Virus record (IMG/VR): IMGVR_UViG_3300027971_000219
Coordinates: 1-23,725 of that record
Reading direction: 5' to 3' (one strand)
Source of the DNA: a virus
DNA length: 23,725 nt
The position numbers and the translations under genes are program-made. Position 1 is the first letter of the stretch, and the number at the start of each line of letters is the position of its first letter. The notes under the pieces are model-generated. The model was given only the letters and a program-made list of their open reading frames with translations, ran no database searches and was not told the DNA's origin. Below, piece by piece: positions 5,599 through 12,512 of this stretch.

Positions 5599-7451
5599 TT
5601 CCCATACCTCGTCATAGTTTTAACTTCTGCCTTCAACGGCAGACCCGTCGCCCACGGCGGCGACGTACACATGACGCGGCGTAATACGTCGGGGTCACCG
5701 TCCTCAAGGACGATCTCATCGTGTACGTGAAGCACTACGTTATCTAGCTGACGTAGCGCGTGGCGTAGCACATCATTTGCGACTGCTTGCGTGATGTTCT
5801 CGCAAGCCAAGCCCTTCCATAATCTAGCGCGCGGCCATTCTTTAGCGTCGGCGGCGGGCTTCCAAGCGGCTTTACAATAGGAAATGCCATCTTCTTCCAG
5901 TTTGGCGAACGGGTAACACAGAACGCGGCCCGAAGGAAGAATGTACCAGAGATGTTGGCGGTCGAACAGATAAGTCACCCGACCCGCGCTGAACTCGGCG
6001 TTCGGCGTGTGCATAGCTGATGTATAGGCTCGCTCTAACTCAGACCAGAACCGCACGGCCCATTGATTAGACCGCCGCCACGCATCTACCATGCGCCGCG
6101 CGTCGGCTTCCGGTAAATGGATACCATAGGCCCGACCCATTGCCGCGAACGCGCCTACGCCTCCGGCGTACCCGCACGATAGCTCCTGAACCTTGCCGAT
6201 CTGGCGCTGATCATCGGTCACCTGATCGACTGAGCATCCGAAGGTCGCGGCGGCGTTGATCTTATAGATGTCTTGGTCAAACTGCTTGAGCTTCTCGTCG
6301 CCCATGCCAGACAGCCACGGGTTAACGCGCGCCTCGATAGCCGACCAGTCCGCGACTACGAAATTACCAACAAGCGCGGGTCGGAGCATCCCTTTGAGCA
6401 CATCTGTAACTCTTCGTCCGTGAAAAGGGACAATTGCTCGACCGGCAGCCATGTCGTCTCGGACAGTTGCGGGGTCTCTGGCGGTCTTGCGAGTGAAATT
6501 GTGAACTTGTGCTCCGTAACTTGAAGCACGCCCAGTAGCGGACCCCCCAGCAAATACAAATGCACCCCGTACCCTGTCGTCTTCGACATCTGCTAACTCC
6601 TGTAAACGCTTAAATTTCGCAATCGAGGACGCCCATAGATCGTCCGCGCATTGCACCACCTCACGCACATCTGAATCTAGGTCATCACACGCTAATAGAT
6701 TAGCGCGGACCGCCTTGTCGATGCTGTACTTCTCACCGACCCACATGAGCTTCTTCTGCTCGTCGGTCACCCGCGCCAGCACCCACTCGCGCATCCGTGG
6801 CGAGCGCACGGCCAGACCGCCCGTGATCTCGGTTACGATACTTTGTATCTCGGCTAGTTCGGCGTCAGCGTAGCGAATAGCGGCCTTGCATAGTGCAACG
6901 TCCACCTTCACGCCTCGGTCGTTGATGCGCTCGTTTACGTGGTAATCAGTCATCTCATCTTGAGATAGTTGACGCAGGGCAAGACTTATGGCGCGCATAG
7001 CGCGCACGTCCTGCTCGCAATACTCTATGAGTTCTGGGATGAGCTTGTCATTGTATGGCGGCACGCAGCATTGCCGCACAAGGTAATCGCCGCGCCGATC
7101 TTTCTTCATGTCAGCGCCAGCGAAGCGACCAACGTCCTCAAGCGAACCCGGCGCGCAGTTTGCGCGGGCTTGTGTTGCGGTGCAATAGAACTGCTCAAGA
7201 TCAAAGTTGATCTGAAGCACATACCAAAAAATCAGACGCTCAAACGCGGCGTTATGCGCTCTTATCTGACCTTTATGATTTAACACATCAGACGGGAATG
7301 TTAAATCTGGGGTCCAAGTTTTAACAGGTCCGTCGTCGAAAGCGTAGGACATACAGATGACTTCGGTTTCCAAGTCCTGCGCGTAGTTATAGACACCCGC
7401 GACCCGAAGGTCGCAGGTGCTACGGGTCTCAAAGTCAACCCAAAGGATCAC
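5595..7451 (-). CDS. polA: Family A DNA polymerase with 3'-5' exonuclease domain
   Basis: The replicative polymerase of the phage, 618 residues. The proofreading domain shows Exo I VDFETRS (5-11), Exo II HNAAFE (66-71) and Exo III YCEQD (144-148). The polymerase domain shows motif A VVADWSAIEAR (365-375, D368), motif B RQIGKVQELSCGYAGG (R416, K420, Y428) and motif C HVHDE (575-579). The residue aligned with E. coli Pol I F762 (four after the motif B lysine) is L424. No 5'-3' exonuclease domain is present, as usual for phage enzymes. The start is a GTG at 7451 directly after the stop of the upstream gene, with a close AGGG. The end overlaps the PP-loop gene by 4 bases. Confidence 0.95.
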   Translation of the reverse strand: MILWVDFETRSTCDLRVAGVYNYAQDLETEVICMSYAFDDGPVKTWTPDLTFPSDVLNHKGQIRAHNAAFERLIFWYVLQINFDLEQFYCTATQARANCAPGSLEDVGRFAGADMKKDRRGDYLVRQCCVPPYNDKLIPELIEYCEQDVRAMRAISLALRQLSQDEMTDYHVNERINDRGVKVDVALCKAAIRYADAELAEIQSIVTEITGGLAVRSPRMREWVLARVTDEQKKLMWVGEKYSIDKAVRANLLACDDLDSDVREVVQCADDLWASSIAKFKRLQELADVEDDRVRGAFVFAGGSATGRASSYGAQVHNFTRKTARDPATVRDDMAAGRAIVPFHGRRVTDVLKGMLRPALVGNFVVADWSAIEARVNPWLSGMGDEKLKQFDQDIYKINAAATFGCSVDQVTDDQRQIGKVQELSCGYAGGVGAFAAMGRAYGIHLPEADARRMVDAWRRSNQWAVRFWSELERAYTSAMHTPNAEFSAGRVTYLFDRQHLWYILPSGRVLCYPFAKLEEDGISYCKAAWKPAADAKEWPRARLWKGLACENITQAVANDVLRHALRQLDNVVLHVHDEIVLEDGDPDVLRRVMCTSPPWATGLPLKAEVKTMTRYGK

Positions 7452-8069
7452 TTACCCTGCGCGACGACGACGCGTCGGCTGGGGAGCTTCCTCTTCAGGT
7501 CCATCCATCGACATAAACTCGACGATCTCAAAGATCGGCGTGAAAATGCGACCGTAGGACTTGTGCTGGTAATGCTCTTTTTTGAGCAGCACCACCGGCA
7601 CGGGCTTCGACTCATCTACAGACACTTGGTTTGCAAACGCGCTTGCCAAGGCTTCGTAGGAACGCTTGCCGCCAACCGAAGTCGTCGTGTAGCGCGCCTC
7701 TAAACCCTTGTCCTCGCCCGTCAAACACTTAAGCGAGAACCCGACTTGCTTCTCCCAACCGCGAGCGGCATGGGGAGGCGCGTCGTCCGTGTCTGGCAGC
7801 GGATCGGTCAGCGCGACCATACGCTCACCCAGCACAACGCCGTCGCCCCAGGCGATCCAACCATGTACGAAGGAAAACGGGTTGACCGCCCACTTAGAGT
7901 CAGACTCAACTTCAGTCTGATCCGCGCCGAACACCCAATGGCCGGTCTTGTCCATTTTCAGGATGACCGAACCAGCGGAAGCCGCCGGGGCTGCAACGGT
8001 CTTGATCGCCGTTGCGATTGCTGCGAGAGCGGGGAGACCAGCTTTATTGAAGGCTACTAAATTTGACAT
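7452..8069 (-). CDS. Unrecognised replication-block protein, possibly ssDNA-binding
   Basis: Starts at 8069 (MSNLVAFNKAGLPALAA), with GGA 7 bases upstream; an ATG at 8072 and a TTG at 8081 are alternatives. The 205-residue product has an alanine-rich helical first 40 residues, a beta-rich core (SVILKMDKTGHWVFGAD, SFVHGWIAWGDGVVLGE, QVGFSLKCLTGEDKGLEA), and a tail with acidic residues (MDGPEEEAPQP) and then arginines (RRRR). It lies between the Cas4-like nuclease and polA. In related phage blocks that position is often held by a ssDNA-binding or recombination partner, and a beta-rich core with an acidic tail segment would fit. I cannot place it in a family, so that role is inference from position. 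Confidence 0.8.
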   Translation of the reverse strand: MSNLVAFNKAGLPALAAIATAIKTVAAPAASAGSVILKMDKTGHWVFGADQTEVESDSKWAVNPFSFVHGWIAWGDGVVLGERMVALTDPLPDTDDAPPHAARGWEKQVGFSLKCLTGEDKGLEARYTTTSVGGKRSYEALASAFANQVSVDESKPVPVVLLKKEHYQHKSYGRIFTPIFEIVEFMSMDGPEEEAPQPTRRRRAG

Positions 8070-8073
8070 CATT

Positions 8074-9198
8074 TCATCCAAGTTTAAGAAGAGCAGTTTT
8101 CATCTGCTCGGGAAGGAACACAACCGCTGACCGGGGATCACTCTCCGGGGCGATTGTGGTTCCCGACGACACCGCAACAACGATGTCATCGGGGAGGTTG
8201 AGTTTACTCTTTTTCAAGATCTTCTCAACCTTGGCGGGCGACAGCAGGGCTGTTTCCACCAATTCTGAACGGTCGACGCCTAGCTTACTTAGCGCAAAAT
8301 ACGCCTTGTCCTCGTCGATCCATTGGCGCAACGCGCGCTTGGGGACCAGCTTGTAACCCGGAACAGGCTCGCCAGACTCAAGAATCTGGTGCGCCAGATC
8401 GCGCAGGTCGCCAATCCACTTTTCGACCAGATCGGCGGTTGCCAAGTACGCGCCGATCTTCGCGGGGTCTAGGTCCTTGATCTGCACCTTTAGCGCGCGC
8501 TCTGCCGCGCCGGTCATCTGCGGGCAGATCGGCTTGGCAGGGCAGTAGCGGCAATGATCGCCAACTTTAAGCGGGGCAGCGGCGTTCTGTGACGCTGTAA
8601 CGGCGTGAACGAGATCACGCTCAAACTGCTTAACGCGCGCCACGGTAGTCGTCCAACGCTTGACCGCTGGCGGCTGGACAATGACCATCTCAACCTCAGA
8701 TACATCCGCAAACGCCCATTCCAGACCCTTAGTCCGCATCGCAGCAGCGGCGTAAAACAGCAACTGCTCGTTCTCTTCAACGTCTACTTCACCACGGCCA
8801 AACTTCCAGTCGAGGATGATGGCGCGGTCGTCGATCCGACCGATCAGGTCAGCAGACCCAAACACGTTTGGGAGCAGTTTGCCGAAGTTGACATGGGCTT
8901 CAATTTGATACTCCATGTTGCCGTCTGGGTCGATTTCGGTTAGCGCCGCCATCGCTGGAATAATCTTCTCGTCGATCAGATCCTCCGTGAGCGTTTGGTC
9001 GTTGTAGACCATGCCGAGCACGCTTTTGATCTCAAGCGATGGGTCTTCTAATAGCGTCGCCATCGCGTTGTGGCACAACGTGCCTTCGTCAGCCGCGTCA
9101 CTTCCCAATTTGGGAGGCATCTTCTGCACAAGCGCCACGCTGCCGGGGCAGTTGACGACGCGCTTGGCGGTCGAGCCGCCTACGATATTAGAGTGCAT
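8074..9198 (-). CDS. Cas4/RecB-like PD-(D/E)XK nuclease (DUF2800 type)
   Basis: A 374-residue nuclease of the phage DUF2800 kind, expected to resect DNA ends in replication or recombination. It shows E38 and H43 in DEGTLCHNA, D117 in FGSADLIG, D130-x-K132 in ILDWKFGRG, and Q145 with Y149 in EQLLFYAA, which together form a PD-(D/E)XK active site. Cysteines C17 (NCPGS) and C216, C219, C225 (CRYCPAKPICP) match the iron-sulfur ligands of Cas4 and AddB-type nucleases. The C-terminal 120 residues form a helical extension. GAGG lies 7 bases before the ATG at 9198. The start lies inside the end of the 59-residue gene upstream by 11 bases. Confidence 0.88.
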   Translation of the reverse strand: MHSNIVGGSTAKRVVNCPGSVALVQKMPPKLGSDAADEGTLCHNAMATLLEDPSLEIKSVLGMVYNDQTLTEDLIDEKIIPAMAALTEIDPDGNMEYQIEAHVNFGKLLPNVFGSADLIGRIDDRAIILDWKFGRGEVDVEENEQLLFYAAAAMRTKGLEWAFADVSEVEMVIVQPPAVKRWTTTVARVKQFERDLVHAVTASQNAAAPLKVGDHCRYCPAKPICPQMTGAAERALKVQIKDLDPAKIGAYLATADLVEKWIGDLRDLAHQILESGEPVPGYKLVPKRALRQWIDEDKAYFALSKLGVDRSELVETALLSPAKVEKILKKSKLNLPDDIVVAVSSGTTIAPESDPRSAVVFLPEQMKTALLKLG

Positions 9199-9367
9199 TT
9201 TGTGACCTCGCTTTCATCATAGCGTCTGCTAGTTTGTAAGCGTGTTCGGACGAAAACTGGCGAAGCAGATCAGGATCGTCAATCACGCCTTCGTCGTCTA
9301 GTTTGGTAAGAAACCAAGTTACTACTTGGGCGGCGAAATAGTCGCGGGGGGTGAGTTCAGAGTGCAT
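9188..9367 (-). CDS. Small hypothetical protein, 59 residues
   Basis: This gene fills the gap between two called genes, overlapping each by 11 bases. It reads MHSELTPRDYFAAQVVTW, then FLTKLDDEGVIDDPDLLRQF and SSEHAYKLADAMMKARSQ, ending NAL. It is predicted helical and acidic, with no membrane segment. The coding-like composition and the tight overlaps on both sides support it. Function is unknown; an early accessory protein is the natural guess from its place at the head of the replication block. Confidence 0.7.
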   Translation of the reverse strand: MHSELTPRDYFAAQVVTWFLTKLDDEGVIDDPDLLRQFSSEHAYKLADAMMKARSQNAL

Positions 9368-9656
9368 TTGCTTTCCCTTTGATGAGGTTCGTTAGTGATT
9401 CCTGCGACAGCATCGCAGGGTTGTGACGCCCGAGCATCTTAGTTACCCACCCGCGCGGCCAGAGCAGCGACAGGGACACTTTAGCGCCCATGCCGATCAA
9501 CTCTGCCGTGGTGTAGGTCTTGCCGCCGGGGAAGACCCAAGTGTTCTTGATGCGCCAATGCGGTACGCACATCAGGTTGCCCTTGTAGAACACGGGGGTG
9601 AGGTCCAACGGCTCAAAATCCCCGTTGTCATCTTCCATTCTGTGGATGAGGTTCAT
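9357..9656 (-). CDS. Hypothetical protein, 99 residues
   Basis: I do not recognise it. The ATG at 9656 is chosen because it overlaps the previous stop (ATGA) and has AGAGG about 10 bases upstream; longer in-frame starts would run deep into that gene. The product contains DLTPVFYKGNLMCVPHW, IKNTWVFPGGKTYTTAEL and a basic helical end (RGWVTKMLGRHNP). The first half looks beta-rich, the second helical. It is part of the leftward operon that continues into the Cas4-like nuclease. Confidence 0.65.
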   Translation of the reverse strand: MNLIHRMEDDNGDFEPLDLTPVFYKGNLMCVPHWRIKNTWVFPGGKTYTTAELIGMGAKVSLSLLWPRGWVTKMLGRHNPAMLSQESLTNLIKGKANAL

Positions 9657-9817
9657 TCTGCGGTGTCCTCTTTTTCGTAAGTAAATTCTGCGCGGTAAAG
9701 GAAGGCGTAGCTGCTGCATTCAAACTTCACCGTGTTGAACTTGGTGTTAGGGAGAAGGCTTTCTAAGTAAGTGATGAGGATGTTCTGAACTTCTTCGCGG
9801 TCTAGGGTAATTTTCAT
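9653..9817 (-). CDS. Small hypothetical protein, 54 residues, first gene of the leftward block
   Basis: The ATG at 9817 is preferred to an upstream in-frame start because the promoter lies between them and AGG sits about 10 bases before it. The product starts MKITLDREEVQNILITYL and then contains FNTVKFECSSYAFLYRAEFT, giving a helix followed by two beta strands and an acidic end. It is the first gene behind the leftward promoter at 9851-9879, so it should be made early. No function can be assigned. Confidence 0.68.
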   Translation of the reverse strand: MKITLDREEVQNILITYLESLLPNTKFNTVKFECSSYAFLYRAEFTYEKEDTAE

Positions 9818-9850
9818 TTGAGAGTACCTGTGTGGTTGGTTGGAGATGTC

Positions 9851-9879
9851 ATCTTGCCCGACCACGATCTGCTTGTCAA
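9851..9879 (-). promoter_or_regulatory. Candidate leftward promoter for the replication block
   Basis: On the minus strand a perfect TTGACA (9879-9874) is followed after 17 bases by CAAGAT (9856-9851), 3 of 6 matches to the -10 consensus. A start near 9844 leaves about 27 bases of leader to the ATG at 9817. Its -35 overlaps that of the rightward promoter. Confidence 0.5.
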
Positions 9880-9901
9880 CAACTTTTTTGCAAGATATGA
9901 T
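9873..9901 (+). promoter_or_regulatory. Strong candidate rightward promoter for the VRR-NUC/helicase block
   Basis: TTGTCA (9873-9878, 5 of 6) and TATGAT (9896-9901, 5 of 6) are separated by exactly 17 bases. The predicted start, about 7 bases after the -10, falls at or next to the ATG at 9908, so the first mRNA would be leaderless or nearly so. Confidence 0.7.
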
Positions 9902-9907
9902 GACGGC

Positions 9908-10189
9908 ATGAAAGAAAGCGAAATCGAGCGCCACTTCGTCTGGACTGTTGAGACGATGGGCGGCAAAACGTACAAGTTCACAAGCCCCGGCGTTCGGGGC
10001 GTGGCTGACCGCGTGGCGTGTCTGCCGGACGGGTCAACGTGGTTTGTGGAACTCAAAACCAAGGGGGGCAAACTCAGCAAACTACAGGAACACTTCGGCG
10101 CAACCATGCGTCAACTTAACCAAAACTACACAGTAATCTGGAACCTAGAAGGGGTAACACAATGGTCCTTAGACCTTACCAAGAAGTAG
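9908..10189 (+). CDS. VRR-NUC domain nuclease
   Basis: A compact 93-residue nuclease of the VRR-NUC family (PD-(D/E)XK fold), common beside phage SNF2 helicases, with likely activity on branched or structured DNA. Motifs: KESEIERHFV at the N-terminus, YKFTSPGVRGVADR (22-35, D34), FVELKTKGG (E48, K50) and Q60 in the following helix. Family members typically begin with a similar M.ESEIE, so the ATG at 9908 is preferred over the longer open frame from 9818, which would cross the promoter. No Shine-Dalgarno sequence precedes it. It overlaps the helicase gene by 28 bases. Confidence 0.88.
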   Translation: MKESEIERHFVWTVETMGGKTYKFTSPGVRGVADRVACLPDGSTWFVELKTKGGKLSKLQEHFGATMRQLNQNYTVIWNLEGVTQWSLDLTKK

Positions 10190-11472
10190 CCGCAGACTTT
10201 CTGTACGGCCAAGATCGCGCGATGATCCTAGCGCCCGTGGGGGCTGGCAAGACGGCGATCACGTTGACCGCGCTGTCGGCGCTGCTCAAAATCAAACGCA
10301 ACGCCTTAGTGCTTGCGCCCAAACGGGTAGCCGAAAGCGTCTGGGCGACCGAGGCCGCAAAGTGGGCGCCAGAGCTAACCGTCGCGGTCGCGGTTGGCAC
10401 ACCAAAGCAACGCCAGAAAGCGTTTGAGTCTGGCGCGCAGGTGGTGGTGACGAACTACGACAACATCCAGTCGATGCCGCACTTGGATTTTGACTGCATC
10501 ATCTTTGACGAACTGACGCGGCTCAAGAACCCATACGGCGCGCGGTTCAAGGCGCTCGCCAAGCTGATAGATAAAATCGAAATCCGGTGGGGCTTGACCG
10601 GATCGTTTACCAGCAACGGGTTGGAAGATGTCTACGGGCAATGCAAGATCATCGACCAGACGCTGCTCGGGCGCTCCAAGGGCGCGTTCTTGCAACAGTA
10701 CTTCATCGCCATAAACCCTGAGTTCGGCCAATGGACGCCGCGCGCCGGTAGTTTGGAACACGTAATGGAACGTATCAAACCGGCTACCTACGTCCTTGAA
10801 CCGGGCGAGTACAGCGACAAGTTACCGCCGCTGCACATCGTTCACGTGGACTGTCAGATGCCGATGGATCACTACAACAAACTTAAAAAAGAGTTTGTTC
10901 TCGATAATATTGTGGCGGTCAACGCTGGCGTGGTGACGGGCAAGCTGCAACAGATGGCGTCGGGGTTCATATACGACACGTATCAGACGCCCGATCTGGT
11001 TATGAAGGGCAAGTTCATCACGCATCAGACGCCGATCTGGTTCTCAAAACATAAGTTTGAGGCGCTGGACGATTTGCTGGCCGAGAACCAACACGCCAAC
11101 ACAATTCTGGTGTACCAGTACCAAGAAGAATTGATGGAACTGCACCGCCGTTACTCCAATCTAGTTACGCTTGACGATGATAACGCCATCGGGCGCTGGA
11201 ACGCCGGTCAGATTGAACTGCTGGCGGTCCACCCTAAGTCTGCTGGTCACGGGCTGAATCTTCAGCACGGCGGCTGCAAGATGGTCTTCGTGTCGCTGCC
11301 GTGGTCGCTGGAACTGTTTGAACAGACGGTCGGACGCCTACACCGCAGCGGCCAGCGCCACGACGTCTGGGTCTACATTATGTCAACTCAGAAGACGATT
11401 GACGAAAAAATTTGGACGGCGCTTCAGGACAAACGCGCCGTGTCTGACATTGCTATGGAGGCGCTCAAGTGA
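10162..11472 (+). CDS. SNF2/SF2-type DNA helicase
   Basis: A 436-residue superfamily 2 ATPase of the SNF2 branch, probably remodelling replication forks or recombination intermediates with the neighbouring VRR-NUC nuclease. Motifs: LRPYQ (Q-like, 3-7), Walker A APVGAGKTA (24-32), LVLAPKRV (Ia, about 49-56), TNYDNI (97-102), motif II IIFDELTRLKN (113-123; DELT in place of DEAH), motif III LTGSFTSN (145-152), motif V HPKSAGHGLNLQ and motif VI QTVGRLHRSGQ (about 388-398). The ATG at 10162 has AAGGGG upstream and lies within the nuclease gene. There is no accessory domain, so it is a minimal core of the kind found in phages. Confidence 0.93.
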   Translation: MVLRPYQEVAADFLYGQDRAMILAPVGAGKTAITLTALSALLKIKRNALVLAPKRVAESVWATEAAKWAPELTVAVAVGTPKQRQKAFESGAQVVVTNYDNIQSMPHLDFDCIIFDELTRLKNPYGARFKALAKLIDKIEIRWGLTGSFTSNGLEDVYGQCKIIDQTLLGRSKGAFLQQYFIAINPEFGQWTPRAGSLEHVMERIKPATYVLEPGEYSDKLPPLHIVHVDCQMPMDHYNKLKKEFVLDNIVAVNAGVVTGKLQQMASGFIYDTYQTPDLVMKGKFITHQTPIWFSKHKFEALDDLLAENQHANTILVYQYQEELMELHRRYSNLVTLDDDNAIGRWNAGQIELLAVHPKSAGHGLNLQHGGCKMVFVSLPWSLELFEQTVGRLHRSGQRHDVWVYIMSTQKTIDEKIWTALQDKRAVSDIAMEALK

Positions 11473-11684
11473 AACGAAAAGACATTATTGAAATAGCAAA
11501 CGAAGTGTGGGAAGTAGAGTCTTTTCCTTCACCCGCTGTATTAAAACTTATTAAGTTCGCCAACCTTGTCGCCGTGCATGAGCGGGAAGCGTGTGTTGCG
11601 ATAGTTCTAGACAACAGCGATGCCGAAGGCATTTGCTGTACCGATGACGTGCTTGAAGCCTTCCGACAAAGGGGGGAGACATGA
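11469..11684 (+). CDS. Small hypothetical phage protein, 71 residues
   Basis: The GTG start overlaps the helicase stop (GTGA). The product begins MKRKDIIEIANEVWEVES and contains LIKFANLVAVHEREACVAIV, a helix pattern (ER-A-L-V-A-x-EREAC) seen in many short unnamed phage proteins. It is acidic and helical. The stop overlaps the next ATG (ATGA). Function is unknown; the family resemblance is by eye. Confidence 0.75.
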   Translation: MKRKDIIEIANEVWEVESFPSPAVLKLIKFANLVAVHEREACVAIVLDNSDAEGICCTDDVLEAFRQRGET

Positions 11685-11824
11685 GATACGGCATCCTTGA
11701 CGACGAGGGGCGCGTCGTCCGGTGGGTCTGGCATATGCCGACGTACCCGCACATCGTCCAAAAAATCAAACGCCAGCGCAAACCGAAGCTGGATCTATCT
11801 AACGTATCGGAGGCTTTATTTTGA
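11681..11824 (+). CDS. Small hypothetical phage protein, 47 residues
   Basis: The ATG at 11681 is preceded by GGGGGGAG, a strong ribosome binding site, and overlaps the previous stop. The peptide begins MRYGILDDEGRVVRWVWH and continues through a basic stretch (KIKRQRKPKLDL) to SEALF. The layout of a short beta hairpin, a YP.IVQK helix, basic residues and a final ALF matches short unnamed proteins in related phages. Function unknown. Confidence 0.7.
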   Translation: MRYGILDDEGRVVRWVWHMPTYPHIVQKIKRQRKPKLDLSNVSEALF

Positions 11825-11991
11825 TCATCAACGGCAGAATCATCAAAGACTGGGACAAGTCCCAGATCAGCACCGCCTACCAGCGCCCCAACCAGTTCCG
11901 CGTCATCACGTGGGACATGGGCAGGGTTCAAAGCTGGCTGTTGGGTAAGCAACCGCTGGCTCGCACACTACTAGAGAAGGTGATCCGATGA
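11821..11991 (+). CDS. Small hypothetical protein with TTG start, 56 residues
   Basis: TTG at 11821 overlaps the previous stop (TTGA) and has GGAGG (11809-11813) seven bases upstream, an excellent site that decides this rare start. The product reads MIINGRIIKDWDKSQIST and continues FRVITWDMGRVQSWLLG to a helical end. It is small and mixed alpha/beta. The stop overlaps the next ATG. I do not recognise it. Confidence 0.62.
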   Translation: MIINGRIIKDWDKSQISTAYQRPNQFRVITWDMGRVQSWLLGKQPLARTLLEKVIR

Positions 11992-12206
11992 AATTAGTCC
12001 GGGCAAAACTAATCGCCGCGCGGGAAGAACTTATAATTCGCCAGCGCGAACTGGCCGCAGCGCAGCGCAACTACAACCGCGTACTTGAAACGCTCAAAGA
12101 TTTAGAGGTGCGAATTGAATCACACTTGGCGGGGCTTAAACGTAGCTCTGAAGACGCTGGACGAGCAGATAGTGTTGGAGATGTTGAACCACGAGAAAGC
12201 GACTGA
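11988..12206 (+). CDS. Small coiled-coil protein, 72 residues
   Basis: The product begins MKLVRAKLIAAREELIIRQ and forms a long charged helix with a coiled-coil heptad look to about residue 45. After that (LKRSSEDAGRADSVGDVEP) the sequence turns disordered. That change happens where the next gene opens in the +1 frame at 12115, so the last 25 residues may be a by-product of that overlap. Start is an ATGA overlap with the previous gene. Confidence 0.6.
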   Translation: MKLVRAKLIAAREELIIRQRELAAAQRNYNRVLETLKDLEVRIESHLAGLKRSSEDAGRADSVGDVEPRESD

Positions 12207-12306
12207 GGGGCGCGCCAGCATCCTGCGCCGCATCCATCAACGCTATAACGTGCTGCGCGTATCGCGCGAGCGTATTGAACTACTTCAACAGGCTAAACAA
12301 CCATGA
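12115..12306 (+). CDS. Small helical protein overlapping the previous gene, up to 63 residues
   Basis: The frame opens at TTG 12115, six bases after GAGG, and contains LKTLDEQIVLEMLNHEKA and a basic helical end (ILRRIHQRYNVLRVSRERIE). The coding-like helix pattern supports it. It overlaps the previous gene by 92 bases in the +1 frame. An internal ATG at 12181 is another possible start. The two frames may also be halves of one coiled-coil protein split by a frameshift. The stop overlaps the next ATG (ATGA). Confidence 0.55.
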   Translation: MNHTWRGLNVALKTLDEQIVLEMLNHEKATEGRASILRRIHQRYNVLRVSRERIELLQQAKQP

Positions 12307-12512
12307 CTGATTTCGGCGCATGGCGCTATGAGAACCTTGTGCAGTTCGCCAAGGAATCGACCGAACGGATGAACCTACTCAACGCGGAGATTGAGGCGCT
12401 AAACGCCGACCTAAAAGCGGCGATTAACGCCTACCGCGACCTACTTCGCCGCGACTCCCTTGGATTTCTCAAAGCTACGCATCCCGCCGAAGCCGAGAAG
12501 ACCGGCGAGTAG
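12303..12512 (+). CDS. Small hypothetical phage protein, 69 residues
   Basis: Starts with an ATGA overlap. The product MTDFGAWRYENLVQFAKEST then continues as a coiled-coil helix (MNLLNAEIEALNADLKAAI) to YRDLLRR. The opening F..WRY.NLV.FA matches short phage proteins I have seen unnamed. The last 23 codons overlap the end of the holin gene on the other strand; these may be a non-conserved extension. It is the last gene of the rightward block. Confidence 0.68.
   Translation: MTDFGAWRYENLVQFAKESTERMNLLNAEIEALNADLKAAINAYRDLLRRDSLGFLKATHPAEAEKTGE

Noticed and set aside
6356-6589. 77-codon minus-strand frame inside polA
   Set aside because: Lies fully within the clear PolA frame, between palm motifs; treated as a shadow.
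9818-9907. N-terminal extension of the VRR-NUC frame
   Set aside because: It would translate the promoter region; the family-typical start MKESEIE is at 9908.
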